NCBI RefSeq assembly: GCF_900111365.1
Contig: NZ_FOGZ01000019.1
Span: 1 to 63,590 of the forward strand
Reading direction: 5' to 3'
DNA length: 63,590 bases
Origin: Propionibacterium cyclohexanicum
Lineage (GTDB): Bacteria > Actinomycetota > Actinomycetes > Propionibacteriales > Propionibacteriaceae
Each line of letters starts with the position of its first letter. Position 1 is the first letter of the stretch. The notes under the pieces are model-generated. The model did not search any database, was not told where the DNA came from, and saw nothing but the letters and a program-made list of their open reading frames with translations. Positions 14,407 to 23,830 of the stretch are shown here, one piece after another. The position numbers and the translations under genes are program-made.

Positions 14407-15885
14407 ATGAGCGTCTGCGATGTCCCGGTCATCTCCTCCGTCTGCGACGCCGTGGGCGAAGGAACCGCATCCCTGATCGCGGCCCCCTTCGACTGGCTCG
14501 CGCAAGCGATGGGCCAGGCCGCCGCCTGGCTGTTCGAGGCCGTCTGGACAGTCTTCGACACCACGACCCTCGTGGACGTCACCGGCGCGCAGTACGTCGC
14601 CGTCTACAACATCCTGTTCGGCGTCGCGGTCTTCCTGTTCCTCATCTTCTTCTGCCTCCAGCTCATCACCGGCCTCATCCACCGCGATCCCACCGCCCTG
14701 ACCCGAGCCGCCCTCGGGCTGGCGAAGTCGGTGCTGGGGTCGTTCCTGGTCATCACGCTCACGGCGCTGCTGTTGGAAGTCACCGACCAGCTCTGCGTCG
14801 GCATCGTGCAGGCCACCGGGAACACGATGGAAGGGATGGGCGACCGGATCGCCCTGCTCGCCGCCGGGTTCGGTGCCATCAACATCGCCGCCCCCGGCGT
14901 CGGCGCGATCATCACCATCTTCCTCGCAGGCCTCGCCATCAGCGCGGCGGCGATCGTGTGGTTCTCCCTGCTCATCCGCAAGGCGCTCCTGCTGGTCGCC
15001 ATCGTCTTCGGCCCCATCGCGCTCGCCGGGGCGACCTGGGACGCGACAAAGGGATGGTTCGCCAAGTGGGCGACGTTCGTCATCGCCCTGATCTTCTCCA
15101 AGCTCGTCCTCGTCGTCATCTTCCTCGTGGCGATCACCCAGGTCTCCGCACCCATCGAGCTCGACCTGGCCTCCATCAGCGACCCCATCGCCGGGGTCGT
15201 GCTCATGGGGATTGGTGCGTTCGCGCCGTACATCACCTACAAGTTCCTCTCGTTCGCGGGCATCGACATGTACCACGCGATGAGCTCCGAGCAGGAGGCC
15301 AAGCAGGCCCTCAACCGACCCGTCCCGATCCCGTCCGCACCCTCGGCCGACAGCGCGAAGAAGGTACTCAACGGCGGCACACCTCCCAGCGGAGGCGGTA
15401 GCAGCAGCGCGAGCCCCACCGGGCCCGCGCCGGGCGGCGGCGCTCCCGCTGCGGCTTCCGGCGGCTCCGGGGCTGCGTCCGCGGGAGCGGGTGCGAGCAG
15501 CGGCGCCGGGGCTGGGGCCGCGGGCGCCGGAGGTGCCGGAGCAGGTGCCGCTGGTGCAGGTGCCGCGGGTGCCGGAGCAGCAGCCGGCTCGGTCGGAGCG
15601 GCCGTCGTCGTCGGCGCCGCGGCCGTCAAGACAGCGGCGACCGTCGGCCCGAAGGCCGGCGGCGCAGTCGGCGGCGCGGCCGAGAGCCACGCCGGAGCCG
15701 CCACCGAGCAGGCATCGCCGCCTCCTGCCCCGCCCTCGAACGGCACGCCACCGACCCGGCCTGCTACGCCCGCACCGTCCTCGGCACCGCCCGCATCCTC
15801 GGCACCGCCCGCCGCGTCGGGGTCCGCGCCGAGACGGCAGGACCCGCCGCCTCCACCGTCCGCAAAGCCGACAGGAAGGGAGTAG
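14407..15885 (+). CDS. TrbL/VirB6-like conjugation membrane protein with Gly/Ala-rich tail
   Basis: A 492-residue protein. The N-terminal 300 residues have about six hydrophobic helices, with the VirB6/TrbL-like stretch LLLVAIVFGPIALAGATWD...GWFAKW near residues 195-222. The last 180 residues are an extremely Gly/Ala/Pro/Ser-rich tail, then a proline-rich end. Such tails are common in actinobacterial homologues and may be a flexible export-channel extension or a contact for the coupling protein. It should form part of the inner-membrane channel. Confidence 0.75.
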   Translation: MSVCDVPVISSVCDAVGEGTASLIAAPFDWLAQAMGQAAAWLFEAVWTVFDTTTLVDVTGAQYVAVYNILFGVAVFLFLIFFCLQLITGLIHRDPTALTRAALGLAKSVLGSFLVITLTALLLEVTDQLCVGIVQATGNTMEGMGDRIALLAAGFGAINIAAPGVGAIITIFLAGLAISAAAIVWFSLLIRKALLLVAIVFGPIALAGATWDATKGWFAKWATFVIALIFSKLVLVVIFLVAITQVSAPIELDLASISDPIAGVVLMGIGAFAPYITYKFLSFAGIDMYHAMSSEQEAKQALNRPVPIPSAPSADSAKKVLNGGTPPSGGGSSSASPTGPAPGGGAPAAASGGSGAASAGAGASSGAGAGAAGAGGAGAGAAGAGAAGAGAAAGSVGAAVVVGAAAVKTAATVGPKAGGAVGGAAESHAGAATEQASPPPAPPSNGTPPTRPATPAPSSAPPASSAPPAASGSAPRRQDPPPPPSAKPTGRE

Positions 15886-15889
15886 GCCG

Positions 15890-17350
15890 ATGGCCTCCAA
15901 TACGCACAGCGACTACCCGCTCGCCCCCGTGCAGTTCTCCCGCCTCACCCGCCGCGGGGTCATGCTCGGCCTGTCCCTGCCGCAGCTCGTCGTCCTCGCG
16001 GTCGCGGTGCTCTCCGTCGTCGCCGGCCTCTACACCGACGGCGGCATGGGCCTGGCATGGGCCTCCCCGGTCTGGAGCACCGCGGCCCTGCTCGCCGTGA
16101 TCCCGGCCGGCGGCCGGAAGCTGATCGAGTGGGTTCCCATCGTGGCCCGCTGGACCGCACGGACCTACCTCGGGCAGCTCATCTATCGGCGGCGCGTCAT
16201 CAAGCCGAGGCCCGCAGGGACGCTCGCCCTCCCCGGCGACGCGGCGCCGCTGCGGGAGTGGGAGGACCCCGAGACCGGCGCGGCGATGATCCACGACCCT
16301 CACGCCCAGACCCTCACCGCGATCCTCGGCGTCTCTCATCCGGCTTTCGTGCTCCTCGACCCCGGCGAGCAGCAGCGCCGCGTCGGAGGGTGGGGCCGCG
16401 TCCTCGCCGCCGCCTGCCGCTCCGGCAGGATCGCCCGCATCCAGGTCTCCGAGCGGACCCTGCCGGACTCCGGCACGGGCCTGGCCGAGTGGTGGCGTAC
16501 CCACGGCACCGACGACGGCTCCTGGGCCGCAACCACCTACGCCGAGCTCATCGAGCGCGCCGGCCCCGCCGGGGAACGCCACGCCACCACGATCAGCCTC
16601 GCGCTGGACATGAAGGCCTCAAGCCGACAGATCAGGACCAGCGGCGGCGGGATGTGCGGGGCCGCCGCGGTGCTGCGCCAGGAGATGAGCACCCTCACCA
16701 CGGCGCTGCGCGCCGCAGAGCTCACCTCGACCGGATGGCTTACGCCCGGCGAGGTCGCCGTGATCCTGCGCTCGGCCTACGACCCGGCCGCCGCGCCCGC
16801 ACTTGAGCGGCACGGCGACCTCGGCCGCGACCTCGCCATCGCCGGCCCGGTCGCGGTCACCGAGACCTGGGACCGGCTGCGGTCGGACTCCGCGCACCAC
16901 GCGGTGCTGTGGATTACCGAATGGCCCAGGTCCGCGGTCTATCCGGGCTTCCTCGCCCCGCTCGTGCTGTCCAACGGAATCCTGCGCACCCTCGCCCTGC
17001 ACTACACCCCGGTACGTGCCGACCAGGCAGCCAGGGACCTGCGGAAGAAGAAGACCGAGCTCATCTCCGACGCCGCCCAGCGCCGCAAGATCGGCCAAGT
17101 CGAGGACACCGCCGCCTCCGCAGAGCTCGATGACGTGCTCCAGCAGGAAGCCGACCTGACCGCCGGCCACGGCGTGCTGCGCGTCACCGGCCTCGTCTCC
17201 GTCTCCGCGCCGACCATCGACGACCTCGACGCCGCCGTGGCCGCCGTCGAGCAGGCCGCTATCCAGGCGAGCTGCGAGACACGGCGGCTCGTCGGCCAGC
17301 AGGCGCAGGCGTTCACCGCCGCCGCGCTGCCGCTGTGCCGGCCGGTCTGA
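15890..17350 (+). CDS. SCO6880-like type IV secretion protein
   Basis: A 486-residue protein from ATG 15890, 4 bp after the previous stop and preceded by AGGAAGGG. Two transmembrane helices near the N-terminus (about residues 25-72) are followed by a soluble part of about 400 residues. The pattern VQFSRLTRRGVMLGLSLPQL, and RQIRTSGGG further in, fits the SCO6880 family found next to VirB4 in actinobacterial conjugative elements. No Walker motif is present, so this looks like the PrgI/VirB3 plus N-terminal VirB4-like portion, with the ATPase made separately from 18614. Confidence 0.75.
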   Translation: MASNTHSDYPLAPVQFSRLTRRGVMLGLSLPQLVVLAVAVLSVVAGLYTDGGMGLAWASPVWSTAALLAVIPAGGRKLIEWVPIVARWTARTYLGQLIYRRRVIKPRPAGTLALPGDAAPLREWEDPETGAAMIHDPHAQTLTAILGVSHPAFVLLDPGEQQRRVGGWGRVLAAACRSGRIARIQVSERTLPDSGTGLAEWWRTHGTDDGSWAATTYAELIERAGPAGERHATTISLALDMKASSRQIRTSGGGMCGAAAVLRQEMSTLTTALRAAELTSTGWLTPGEVAVILRSAYDPAAAPALERHGDLGRDLAIAGPVAVTETWDRLRSDSAHHAVLWITEWPRSAVYPGFLAPLVLSNGILRTLALHYTPVRADQAARDLRKKKTELISDAAQRRKIGQVEDTAASAELDDVLQQEADLTAGHGVLRVTGLVSVSAPTIDDLDAAVAAVEQAAIQASCETRRLVGQQAQAFTAAALPLCRPV

Positions 17351-17354
17351 CCGG

Positions 17355-17365
17355 GCGCACCTGCC
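17355..17365 (+). repeat. Recurrent motif GCGCACCTGCC, 48 nt before the start at 17403
   Basis: Exact copy, starting 48 nt before the ATG at 17403 and only 4 bp after the SCO6880-like stop codon. The following gene has its own GAGGAG binding site (17390-17395). Confidence 0.55.
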
Positions 17366-17402
17366 GAACGCCACTCATCCGATCCGTAGAGGAGACACGA
17401 TC

Positions 17403-18617
17403 ATGCCGACCTTCGATGACCCCAGGAAGGACGCGGCCGAGGCGTTCGAGGCCCTGCGGGGCCTCGCCCACGCCTCCCGTTCCTTTGCCGACCCTGCCGA
17501 CACCTATGCCGTGACGGGCGATCTGCTGGGCGGCGTGCGGTCGCTGCGGCAGGTGGTCGACCAGCTCGCCGCCGCCCACATCGCGCACCGTGGCCGCGCG
17601 TACGACGACGCGGGCAGCCAGGCGGCCGGCGCGACCTCCGCCTTCGCGGCCGCCGACGAGCTGCACCAGGCCGGCACGCTGCTGGATGCCGTGGAGGAGC
17701 GGCTGAACGCGGCTTCCCAGCACTCCGGCCGCATCGCCTCGCACCCAGCCACCGAGCGCGAGAGCATCGGAGCGGCCGGCCCAGAGCGCACCGTGACGCA
17801 GGCCGGTGCGCTCACGCTGACGGTGTGGCCGGACACGCCATTGGGTGAGCATCAGCGCCACGGCTACCGCGTCGAGGACACAACGACGGGGGAGGCCGTC
17901 GAGGGCCGTGACCTGTTCACCGGGGCGGGAGCCCCGGTGACTCCGGATCAGGCCGTGCGCGAGCTCGCCGTGTTCCTCTCCGCCGCCGGGGAGGCCCGGC
18001 AATACGCGCTGGACAACCCCGGCACGAACCCGGAGAACGAGGGACTGTTCCCCGAGCGGATTGCCGACGCCGCGCGCCTCAACGCCGACGCACTGAACGA
18101 GCTTGTCGAGCACGGCCCGAACCGTGCCGCCCGCGACGAAGCGCCGGAGGCCGAGCTGCGGTGGATCAGCGTCGTGTTTCTCCAAGGCGAGGAAGCCGAC
18201 AAGGTGCTGACGCTGATCGACCGCGACGGCACGGACGCGGCAATCGAGCACCTGGCCGGATTCGACTACGGCGAGGAGACCATGCGGGCCGCGCTCGAGA
18301 ACGGATACATCTACGCCAGCCCTCCGGCCGGGACGCTCGACCGGACCGCGACTCGGGACGACTACACGCTCGTCCACAACCCTTTCAACGGCTACGTGTC
18401 CCTCTACCGCGAGTTCATCGCCACGCCCGAGCTCGCCCCCGAGCCGACCGAGGTACACCCTCTGGTCACCGCCCTCATCGAGCGGCACGCCCAGCGGCGC
18501 GACACCCCGACGCCGCAACGCCCGGTCCGCCCGGACGTGCGCGGGCAGGCCGCCGCGGCCGACTGGTTCGCCCGCCCGCCGGCATCTTCGGCGCACGGCC
18601 GGGGGCGCGTGCTGTGA
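17403..18617 (+). CDS. Conserved ICE protein of unknown function, possibly two-domain
   Basis: A 404-residue soluble protein. Residues 1-115 are helical (EAFEALRGLAHASRSFADP... LHQAGTLLDAVEERLNAAS) and resemble small stand-alone proteins next to VirB4 in related elements. Residues about 125-360 form a second part with acidic helices and a LIDRDGTDAAIEHLAGFDYG segment. No known domain is recognised in it. The tail is basic and disordered. The last codons overlap the VirB4 start, so it is co-translated with the ATPase and may be a cytoplasmic accessory factor. Confidence 0.6.
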   Translation: MPTFDDPRKDAAEAFEALRGLAHASRSFADPADTYAVTGDLLGGVRSLRQVVDQLAAAHIAHRGRAYDDAGSQAAGATSAFAAADELHQAGTLLDAVEERLNAASQHSGRIASHPATERESIGAAGPERTVTQAGALTLTVWPDTPLGEHQRHGYRVEDTTTGEAVEGRDLFTGAGAPVTPDQAVRELAVFLSAAGEARQYALDNPGTNPENEGLFPERIADAARLNADALNELVEHGPNRAARDEAPEAELRWISVVFLQGEEADKVLTLIDRDGTDAAIEHLAGFDYGEETMRAALENGYIYASPPAGTLDRTATRDDYTLVHNPFNGYVSLYREFIATPELAPEPTEVHPLVTALIERHAQRRDTPTPQRPVRPDVRGQAAAADWFARPPASSAHGRGRVL

Positions 18618-20164
18618 CCGGGCAGGAGGAAGGCCGGCTGCACACGAGCGTCCTGGTCGGCCCGAACGGGGAGCGCCGCAAGCACCGCAAGGCCCGCCGC
18701 CAGTCCGCCGCGCAGGTCGAGGCCGACGCCCGGCAGACCCGCAAGGCCGAGGCGAAAGCGAAATGGGAGGCGGAGCAGGCCGAGAAGCGGAACACGGTCT
18801 ACCTGCCCGCCGCAGGGGAGCCCGGGCCGGGCGCGCTGCGCACGCCGGGCCGGTTCCGGCTCCCGCGACACCAGGACACGTCCGCGACGCTCGCCGGGCA
18901 GTACCCGTTCCTCGCGGAAGCCGGCCTCGGGTCCTCGGGAGTGTTCGTCGGCCAGGACCTCTACAGTGGCGGGAGCTTTGTGTTCGATCCGTGGGAGCTC
19001 TACCGGCGCGGGATCATCACTGCCCCCAACATCGTGCTCGCCGGCATCGTGGGCAGCGGGAAGTCGTCGCTCGCCAAGAGCCTCTACACGCGGTCGCTGC
19101 CGTTCGGGCGTCGGGTCTATGTCCCGGGCGATCCGAAAGGGGAGCACACGCCCGTCGCCGAGGCGGTCGGGGGGCGGGCGATCGTCCTCGGCCACGGGCT
19201 GCGGAACCGGCTCAACCCGCTCGATGAGGGCCACCGCCCCTCCACGGTCAGCGACGCGGAGTGGGGCTCTCAGGTCGCCGCCCGCCGCCGCGACCTCATC
19301 GGCGCACTCGCGGAGACCGTGCTCGACCGCGCCCTCTCCCCGCTGGAGCACACCGCCATCGACCTCGCGCTGAACGATGCGGTGCGCACCTCCGAGGTGC
19401 CGATCCTGCCGATGATCGTGGACCGCATCCTCGCCCCGAGCCGGGAGGACGACGCGGACGGGCGGCTCGCAGAAGACGGCCGCCTCGTCGGCCACGCCCT
19501 GCGCCGGCTCGTGGCCGGCGACCTCCAAGGGCTGTTCGACGGACCCTCCACCGTCCGGTTCGACCCGTCCTTACCGATGGTGTCGCTCGACCTGTCGCGG
19601 GTCGCAGAGAACTCCACCCTCATCTCCGTCCTCATGACGTGCTCCAGCGCCTGGATGGAATCGGCCCTCTCGGACCCGAACGGCGGCCAGCGTTTCGTCA
19701 TCTACGACGAGGCATGGAGGCTCATGCAATATCCGGCGCTGCTGCGCCGGATGGACGCCCAGTGGCGGCTCGCCCGGCACTTCGGCATCAGCAACATGCT
19801 CGTCTTCCACAAGCTCTCCGACCTCGACAACGTGGGCGACGCCGGAACCGCGATGCGCGCACTCGCGTCCTCGCTGCTGGCGAACGCCGAGGTGCGGATC
19901 GTCTACCGACAGGAGCCGGACCAGCTCGGCTCCACCGCGCTCGCCCTCGGGCTGACCGGGACCGAGCAGAAGCTGCTGCCGTCGCTGGGGACCGGGCAAG
20001 GACTCTGGCGGATCAAGGACCGCAGTTTCGTCGTCCAGCACCAGCTCCACCCGGCCGAGCTCGCCGCCTTCGACACCACCGCCCGGATGACCAGCGATTC
20101 CCGCAGGTTCACGAATCCCGACGCGGCTTCGGGAATCCCGAACGTTCCGAGCGAAGCCCGATGA
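18614..20164 (+). CDS. VirB4-like conjugation ATPase
   Basis: A 516-residue protein starting at GTG 18614, which overlaps the preceding stop. The N-terminal 60 residues are charged and coiled-coil-like. Walker A is AGIVGSGKSS, with K150. Walker B is FVIYDEAW with D365 and E366, followed by the VirB4-type FGISNMLVFHKLSDL. It should energise assembly of the type IV secretion channel and DNA passage. Its length is short because the N-terminal VirB4 region seems to sit in the separate SCO6880-like protein. It is coupled to the next gene by ATGA. Confidence 0.88.
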   Translation: MTGQEEGRLHTSVLVGPNGERRKHRKARRQSAAQVEADARQTRKAEAKAKWEAEQAEKRNTVYLPAAGEPGPGALRTPGRFRLPRHQDTSATLAGQYPFLAEAGLGSSGVFVGQDLYSGGSFVFDPWELYRRGIITAPNIVLAGIVGSGKSSLAKSLYTRSLPFGRRVYVPGDPKGEHTPVAEAVGGRAIVLGHGLRNRLNPLDEGHRPSTVSDAEWGSQVAARRRDLIGALAETVLDRALSPLEHTAIDLALNDAVRTSEVPILPMIVDRILAPSREDDADGRLAEDGRLVGHALRRLVAGDLQGLFDGPSTVRFDPSLPMVSLDLSRVAENSTLISVLMTCSSAWMESALSDPNGGQRFVIYDEAWRLMQYPALLRRMDAQWRLARHFGISNMLVFHKLSDLDNVGDAGTAMRALASSLLANAEVRIVYRQEPDQLGSTALALGLTGTEQKLLPSLGTGQGLWRIKDRSFVVQHQLHPAELAAFDTTARMTSDSRRFTNPDAASGIPNVPSEAR

Positions 20165-20688
20165 GCCGGCCCCGCTACAAGCGATCACCGGGCGAGCACG
20201 CAGCCGATGACAAGGAGATTCCCGTCGTCCTGCCGCATGTCGTCATGACGGTCGCCGAAGACGGCACCATGACCGTCACCATCGACGGGGCGCCGCACCT
20301 GCCAGAGCCGTTCGCACCGCCCTGGCGGCGCGAGTCCTTCGCCCAAGTGCTCGACCAGCTCACCGGCCAGCGACGCTCCCCGGTGCGCGTCGAGGTCCGC
20401 GAAGCAGACGGCACCGTGTTCACCGACATCATCACGCCCTCCCGACGCCGCACCGTCCCCAAGCCGCCGGCGAGGGCCGCCGTGCCCGCGCTGCCAGTGC
20501 TTTACGGGGAGGGCTTCGTGCCGGGCGAGGACGTGGCGGTCGCCGTCGTCATCGCCCACGGCGACGCCGCCCCGGACGGCACCATGCGCGGCCTCATCGA
20601 GGCGGCGCAGCTCGCCGCGAGCCCGACCCGCGAGATGATCCTGCTCGGCCGCGTCTCCGGGGCCCTGACCATCGGGCACCCCGAATGA
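20161..20688 (+). CDS. Conserved ICE hypothetical protein between VirB4 and VirD4
   Basis: A 175-residue soluble protein that overlaps both neighbours by ATGA (20161 and 20685). Residues 20-105 contain beta-rich sequence (HVVMTVAEDGTMTVTIDG ... VRVEVREADGTVFTDI). A second small alpha/beta unit lies at 115-170 (EDVAVAVVIAHGD ... MILLGRVSG). No family is recognised. Strict coupling to the two secretion ATPases suggests an accessory or adaptor role in substrate handling. Confidence 0.62.
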   Translation: MSRPRYKRSPGEHAADDKEIPVVLPHVVMTVAEDGTMTVTIDGAPHLPEPFAPPWRRESFAQVLDQLTGQRRSPVRVEVREADGTVFTDIITPSRRRTVPKPPARAAVPALPVLYGEGFVPGEDVAVAVVIAHGDAAPDGTMRGLIEAAQLAASPTREMILLGRVSGALTIGHPE

Positions 20689-22457
20689 GCACGCCCCGCC
20701 CGGCCAGCTCCCTCGGGGACGAGCTGAGCAACCTCGGCATCGGCATCCTCATCGCCGCCGCCGTCCTCGCCGGCATCCTGCGCGGCGCCGGCTCCGTTGC
20801 CGCATGGATCACCGGCGTCGACCAGCCTGCAGGCGGGGTCGAGGCAGGCCTGGGCGTACTGCTGAACCCGCTCGACCCCGCCGTGCCGCTCGAGGCACCG
20901 GGCCTGAGCCCGGTGGCCTACTGGATCAACGCGACCGTCCTCATCCTCGGGACCGGCACGCTCGGCTGGTGGGCCTGGCGGTTCTTCCGCGAGCACGGCC
21001 GCCAGGCCAGAACCGACCCCTACCGCATCCCCGGCATCGCCGTCCGAAGCGACGTCGCCAAGGCTGCATCCGAGCGCGCCCTGCTGCGCCGGGCCGGACA
21101 CCTGCGGCCCTCGCTCGACAAGCCGACGCCGGAGGACGTCGGCTACCGGCTCGGCGTCTCACGCGGCACCGGCGTCTGGGCCTCCGTGGAGGACAGCATT
21201 CTGCTGATCGGCCCACCGCGCTCCGGCAAAGGCGCCCACATCGTCATCAACGCCATCCTCGACGCGCCCGGTGCCGTCGTCACGACGAGCACCCGGCCCG
21301 ACAATCTCACCGCAACGCTCCGAGCCCGGCAGAAGATCGGCCCGGTCGCCGTGTTCGACCCGCAACACTTGGCCGAAGGCGTGCCCGCCGGGCTGCGCTG
21401 GTCGCCGATCCGGGGATGCGATGACCCGCTGACGGCGATGATCCGTGCCACCGGGCTTGCCGCCGGCACCGGACTCTCCGCAGGCGGCGTCGAAGGCGGC
21501 GGGTTCTGGGAAGGCAAGACCCGCACCGCCATCCAATCTCTGCTCCACGCCGCCGCACTCGATCACCGAGGCTCCGGCGAGCTGTTCCGCTGGACTCTCG
21601 ACCCCTCGGCCGCCGCCGACGCGGTGGCGATCCTCACCGCCAGCCCGCGAGCCGCGACCGGATGGGCGGACGCCTTGCAGGCGATGATCGACTCCGACCC
21701 CCGCACCCGCGACTCCATCTGGCAGGGCGTCTCATTGTCCTTGGCCGCTCTCGCGGACCCGCGCGTGCTCGACGCGGTGAGCCCGAGGGACGGCGAGGAC
21801 TTCGACCCCGAAGCCTTCCTACAAGCCAAAGGGACCCTCTACCTGCTGGCGACCGGGGCCGGCGCGAACAACTCCGCCGCGCTCGTCGCGGCGTTCGTGG
21901 AGGACCTCGTGGAAGCCGCCCGCCGCATCGCCGCCCGCAGCCCAGGTGCCCGGCTCGACCCGCCGCTCCTGCTCGCACTCGATGAGGTCGGCAACCTCGC
22001 GCCCCTGCCCTCGCTGCCGACCCTCATGGCGGAAGGCGGCGGCACCGGCATCACGACGATGCCGGTCTTGCAGTCCCTCGCCCAAGCCAGAGAGAAGTGG
22101 TCAGAGCACGCGGCCGGCGCAATCTGGGACGCGAGCATCGTCAAGATCATCCTCGGCGGCGCCTCCAACAGCCGCGACCTCCACGACCTCACCACCGTCA
22201 TCGGCGAACGCGACGAGGTGACCGACTCCACCACCATCGGAGACCACGGCTCCCGCTCCGCGCAACGCTCGATCCGGCGGGTGCCGATCATGCCTCCAGG
22301 TGCGATCCGCACGCTGCCGTTCGGCACCGCGCTCGTGCTTCTGCGCTCCGCCCCGCCCATCGTCACGAGGATGCGCGCTTGGATGGACCGCCCCGACGCC
22401 AAGACGCTACGAGCCGATCGGGTCGGTATCGAGGCCACGCTGCAACGCCGCCCATAG
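20685..22457 (+). CDS. VirD4/TraG-type coupling protein
   Basis: A 590-residue membrane-anchored ATPase with two N-terminal transmembrane helices (about residues 12-32 and 80-105). Walker A is GPPRSGKG (K182). Walker B is LLLALDEVGN (D433, E434), followed by the LAPLPSLPTLMAEGGGTGI stretch diagnostic of TraG/VirD4 proteins. It should deliver the relaxase-bound strand to the channel. The locally visible relaxase gene is broken, so it would need a relaxase made elsewhere. Confidence 0.9.
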   Translation: MSTPRPASSLGDELSNLGIGILIAAAVLAGILRGAGSVAAWITGVDQPAGGVEAGLGVLLNPLDPAVPLEAPGLSPVAYWINATVLILGTGTLGWWAWRFFREHGRQARTDPYRIPGIAVRSDVAKAASERALLRRAGHLRPSLDKPTPEDVGYRLGVSRGTGVWASVEDSILLIGPPRSGKGAHIVINAILDAPGAVVTTSTRPDNLTATLRARQKIGPVAVFDPQHLAEGVPAGLRWSPIRGCDDPLTAMIRATGLAAGTGLSAGGVEGGGFWEGKTRTAIQSLLHAAALDHRGSGELFRWTLDPSAAADAVAILTASPRAATGWADALQAMIDSDPRTRDSIWQGVSLSLAALADPRVLDAVSPRDGEDFDPEAFLQAKGTLYLLATGAGANNSAALVAAFVEDLVEAARRIAARSPGARLDPPLLLALDEVGNLAPLPSLPTLMAEGGGTGITTMPVLQSLAQAREKWSEHAAGAIWDASIVKIILGGASNSRDLHDLTTVIGERDEVTDSTTIGDHGSRSAQRSIRRVPIMPPGAIRTLPFGTALVLLRSAPPIVTRMRAWMDRPDAKTLRADRVGIEATLQRRP

Positions 22458-22467
22458 GAGGACGCGG

Positions 22468-22478
22468 GCGCACCTGCC
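22468..22478 (+). repeat. Recurrent motif GCGCACCTGCC upstream of the SSB-like gene
   Basis: Exact copy, 62 nt before the ATG at 22530. CCTGAC at 22475-22480 is complementary to GTCAGG at 22513-22518, which runs into the ribosome binding site AGGAGG (22516-22521). A hairpin that masks this site is therefore possible here too. Confidence 0.55.
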
Positions 22479-22529
22479 TGACAAGAGCGACCCGTGGTGG
22501 GCCGCAGCGAGTGTCAGGAGGACGGGCGC

Positions 22530-23009
22530 ATGGCCGAGAACCGCGCAGAACCGCTCTGGGGCTACATCGCCTCGGAGCCGGACATCAAGACGACCAGAAA
22601 TGGCAAGGCGAGGTTCTTCGCGTTCGCTGGTGAGCCGCAGTACCGGGATGAGCCGGAGGGCTCGCGCACGAGGGTCGGCACCGAGTACCGGCCGATGGTG
22701 GCCTACGGGCAGGTCGCCGAGGCAGCGGCGGCCAAGTTCGCGCGCGGCGACAACTTCGTCGCGATCGGCTACACCCGCCCTTACTCCCACAAGAAGGACG
22801 GGAAGGATGTCTCGGGCGAGGAGTTCGTGGCCCTCGGGATCGGCCACGACGCGCTGCGGACGAACTACGAGGTGGACCGTTCCCCTCGACCACCCCGCGA
22901 CGCATCCGGCGAGGCACCGACCGCCGCCGCGAAGCGCAACCGGGAGACGCCGCCGGAGTTCACCGCCGCGCGCACCCCTACCTCCGCGACGCGGACACTC
23001 GCACTCTGA
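22530..23009 (+). CDS. Single-stranded DNA-binding (OB-fold) protein
   Basis: A 159-residue SSB-like protein from ATG 22530, preceded by AGGAGG at 22516-22521. Residues 5-110 have the order of an OB fold: LWGYIASEPDIKTTRNGKAR, FFAFAGE, TEYRPMVAYGQVAE, FARGDNFVAIGYTRPYS, GEEFVALGIGHD. The C-terminal 45 residues are disordered and lack the acidic tip of housekeeping SSB. It is probably devoted to the transferred single strand. An in-frame upstream start at 22494 would lack a binding site. Confidence 0.72.
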   Translation: MAENRAEPLWGYIASEPDIKTTRNGKARFFAFAGEPQYRDEPEGSRTRVGTEYRPMVAYGQVAEAAAAKFARGDNFVAIGYTRPYSHKKDGKDVSGEEFVALGIGHDALRTNYEVDRSPRPPRDASGEAPTAAAKRNRETPPEFTAARTPTSATRTLAL

Positions 23010-23020
23010 GCGGAAGCGCC

Positions 23021-23593
23021 ATGACTGAGAACGACGCGACCCGCGAGCCCGAGACGCCGGGCGCCGATCCCGCCGGCGAGCACGACCCGATGCTGCCGCC
23101 GGAGCCGCCGCACCCGATCAACTGGAACCTGCTGACCGCCGACGAGGCCGAGGCCGAGTGGCTAGAGCTCAACAGGTGGGTCAACTGGCTCCGCACCACC
23201 TACGGCCTCCCGGCCAGCGTCGTGCCGCCATTCTGGCACCGACACGGCGAGCTCGTGTGGGAGCTCAGCGCCTTGCACCTGCACTGGCTCGCGGCATACG
23301 ACGCCGAACAGAACGCTTCCGCGCCTCTGGGCTGGCACCGCGACTTCGCGGACGCGCGGCAGCGGCTCCGCGATTGGGTCGCCGCCTGCGGCACGCGTCT
23401 GGACCGCGACCGTCCGACGCGGCAGACCGCCTGGCCCGGCGAGGAGCCCGGCGATCCAGTTGAAGAGACGGGCATCGAGAACCGCGACGAGGACTTCGTG
23501 GCGTGGATGCTCGCCGATGTCGCCGCCCGCCGGCAGGCCGAAGACGAGTTCTACGCCAACCTGGACCCGAGCACAGGCGAGCTGCGCGGCTGA
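23021..23593 (+). CDS. DUF4913-like protein
   Basis: A 190-residue soluble protein. Residues 45-130 hold the pattern I recall for DUF4913: WVNWLRTTYGLPASVVPPFW, ELVWELSALHLHWLAAYD, LGWHRDFADARQRLRDWV. The family is common on actinobacterial plasmids and ICEs and has no known function. The N-terminal 40 residues and the acidic C-terminus look flexible. It lies 11 bp after the SSB-like gene and overlaps the next gene by TGATG. Confidence 0.65.
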   Translation: MTENDATREPETPGADPAGEHDPMLPPEPPHPINWNLLTADEAEAEWLELNRWVNWLRTTYGLPASVVPPFWHRHGELVWELSALHLHWLAAYDAEQNASAPLGWHRDFADARQRLRDWVAACGTRLDRDRPTRQTAWPGEEPGDPVEETGIENRDEDFVAWMLADVAARRQAEDEFYANLDPSTGELRG

Positions 23594-23829
23594 TGGGCTC
23601 CTACGTCAAGAAGACCGACCGCCGCGCCTACGAGGATCGGTCGTTCTCCGTCCGTGCGGTGCATCGTGACCCGCCGGACCTCCACAAGCTCGCGGAGCTG
23701 CTGATCCGCCTGACCTTGCAGGAGACCGGCCGCACCCGCGCCGAGCGGCGGGCGGCCGAGCTGCCCGAGACTTATCGCCCCTCCGGCCCGGAGCCCGCGA
23801 TCATGGCCGCGTCAGAGGCGACCGGGTAG
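23593..23829 (+). CDS. Small conserved ICE protein
   Basis: A 78-residue basic protein whose ATG overlaps the DUF4913 stop. It contains MGSYVKKTDRRAYEDRSFSV and an amphipathic helix (DLHKLAELLIRLTLQE), followed by arginine-rich sequence. No domain is recognised. It is the last gene of the transfer operon before the recombinase leader. Size and charge would fit a small nucleic-acid-binding or regulatory protein. Confidence 0.55.
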   Translation: MGSYVKKTDRRAYEDRSFSVRAVHRDPPDLHKLAELLIRLTLQETGRTRAERRAAELPETYRPSGPEPAIMAASEATG

Positions 23830-23830
23830 A

